This document shows, in pieces, positions 40,337-40,617 of a DNA stretch of 40,617 nucleotides. The notes under the pieces are model-generated. The model was not told the origin of the DNA. It ran no database searches and saw nothing but the letters and a program-made list of their open reading frames with translations. The first letter of the stretch is position 1; each line of letters opens with the position of its first letter. Position numbers and translations under genes: made by a program. The stretch covers positions 1 to 40,617 of the forward strand of contig NZ_JAOPXQ010000137.1 of assembly GCF_025965075.1 (NCBI RefSeq), in the 5' to 3' direction. Origin of the DNA: Aeromicrobium sp. (GTDB lineage Bacteria > Actinomycetota > Actinomycetes > Propionibacteriales > Nocardioidaceae).

Positions 40337-40617
40337 TCAGTCGAGGTAGTCGCGCAGGACCTGCGAGCGCGAGGGGTGACGCAGCTTGCTCATGGTCTTG
40401 GACTCGATCTGACGGATGCGCTCGCGCGTCACGCCGTAGACCTTGCCGATCTCGTCCAGTGTCTTGGGCTGGCCGTCGGTCAGGCCGAACCGCATCGACA
40501 CGACGCCGGACTCGCGCTCGCTGAGCGTGTCGAGGACGGCGTGCAGCTGCTCCTGCAGGAGCGTGAACGACACGGCGTCGGCCGGGACGATCGCCTCCGA
40601 GTCCTCGATCAGGTCGC
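40337..40617 (-). CDS. rpoD: RNA polymerase principal sigma factor (RpoD/HrdB/SigA), C-terminal part only
   Basis: [69 protein letters not shown]: region 4.2; gene continues past the window end. Confidence 0.96.
   Translation of the reverse strand, partial: DLIEDSEAIVPADAVSFTLLQEQLHAVLDTLSERESGVVSMRFGLTDGQPKTLDEIGKVYGVTRERIRQIESKTMSKLRHPSRSQVLRDYLD

Overview
The window is a GC-rich, densely packed actinobacterial core-genome segment. The proteins and gene order look like Nocardioidaceae (Aeromicrobium/Nocardioides-type), but taxonomy was not tested. I see about 30 housekeeping or conserved-unknown genes. In order they are: aconitase (partial), RDD protein, zinc-ribbon/poly-TM SCO7613-type protein, TRAM/RlmD-type RNA methyltransferase, KimA-like APC permease divergent from two TrkA (CeoB/CeoC) RCK proteins, DUF3159, OB-fold protein, DUF3710, dut, DUF3093, DUF4235, DUF4193, inositol monophosphatase, ferrochelatase, MFS, bifunctional PutA, a DUF559 endonuclease-like gene, TRIC channel, SepH, thymidine kinase, CoA-transferase, SDR, phosphodiesterase, DUF5998, GNAT/acyl-CoA-ligase (Pat-type), ParC, LprG-like lipoprotein plus P55-like MFS, carbonic anhydrase, ParE, DUF7455, an RTX-repeat LPXTG protein, and the C-terminus of the principal sigma factor. 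No tRNA, rRNA, CRISPR, canonical IS element or prophage was found. The most interesting unexplained structures are: (i) two 65-bp near-palindromes in direct orientation bracketing the DUF559 gene, one of which supplies its stop codon; (ii) a 21-bp-period array of five direct and two inverted copies of TGACGCGTGGGTTA between convergent trkA and DUF3159; (iii) a sortase-anchored RTX protein built from 28-residue repeats; (iv) seven genes with a TANNNT hexamer 6-9 nt before the start codon, suggesting leaderless transcripts; (v) convergent gene pairs whose two stop codons sit in the stems of shared hairpins. None of these is a clear new multi-gene system. The palindrome/DUF559 unit is the best candidate.
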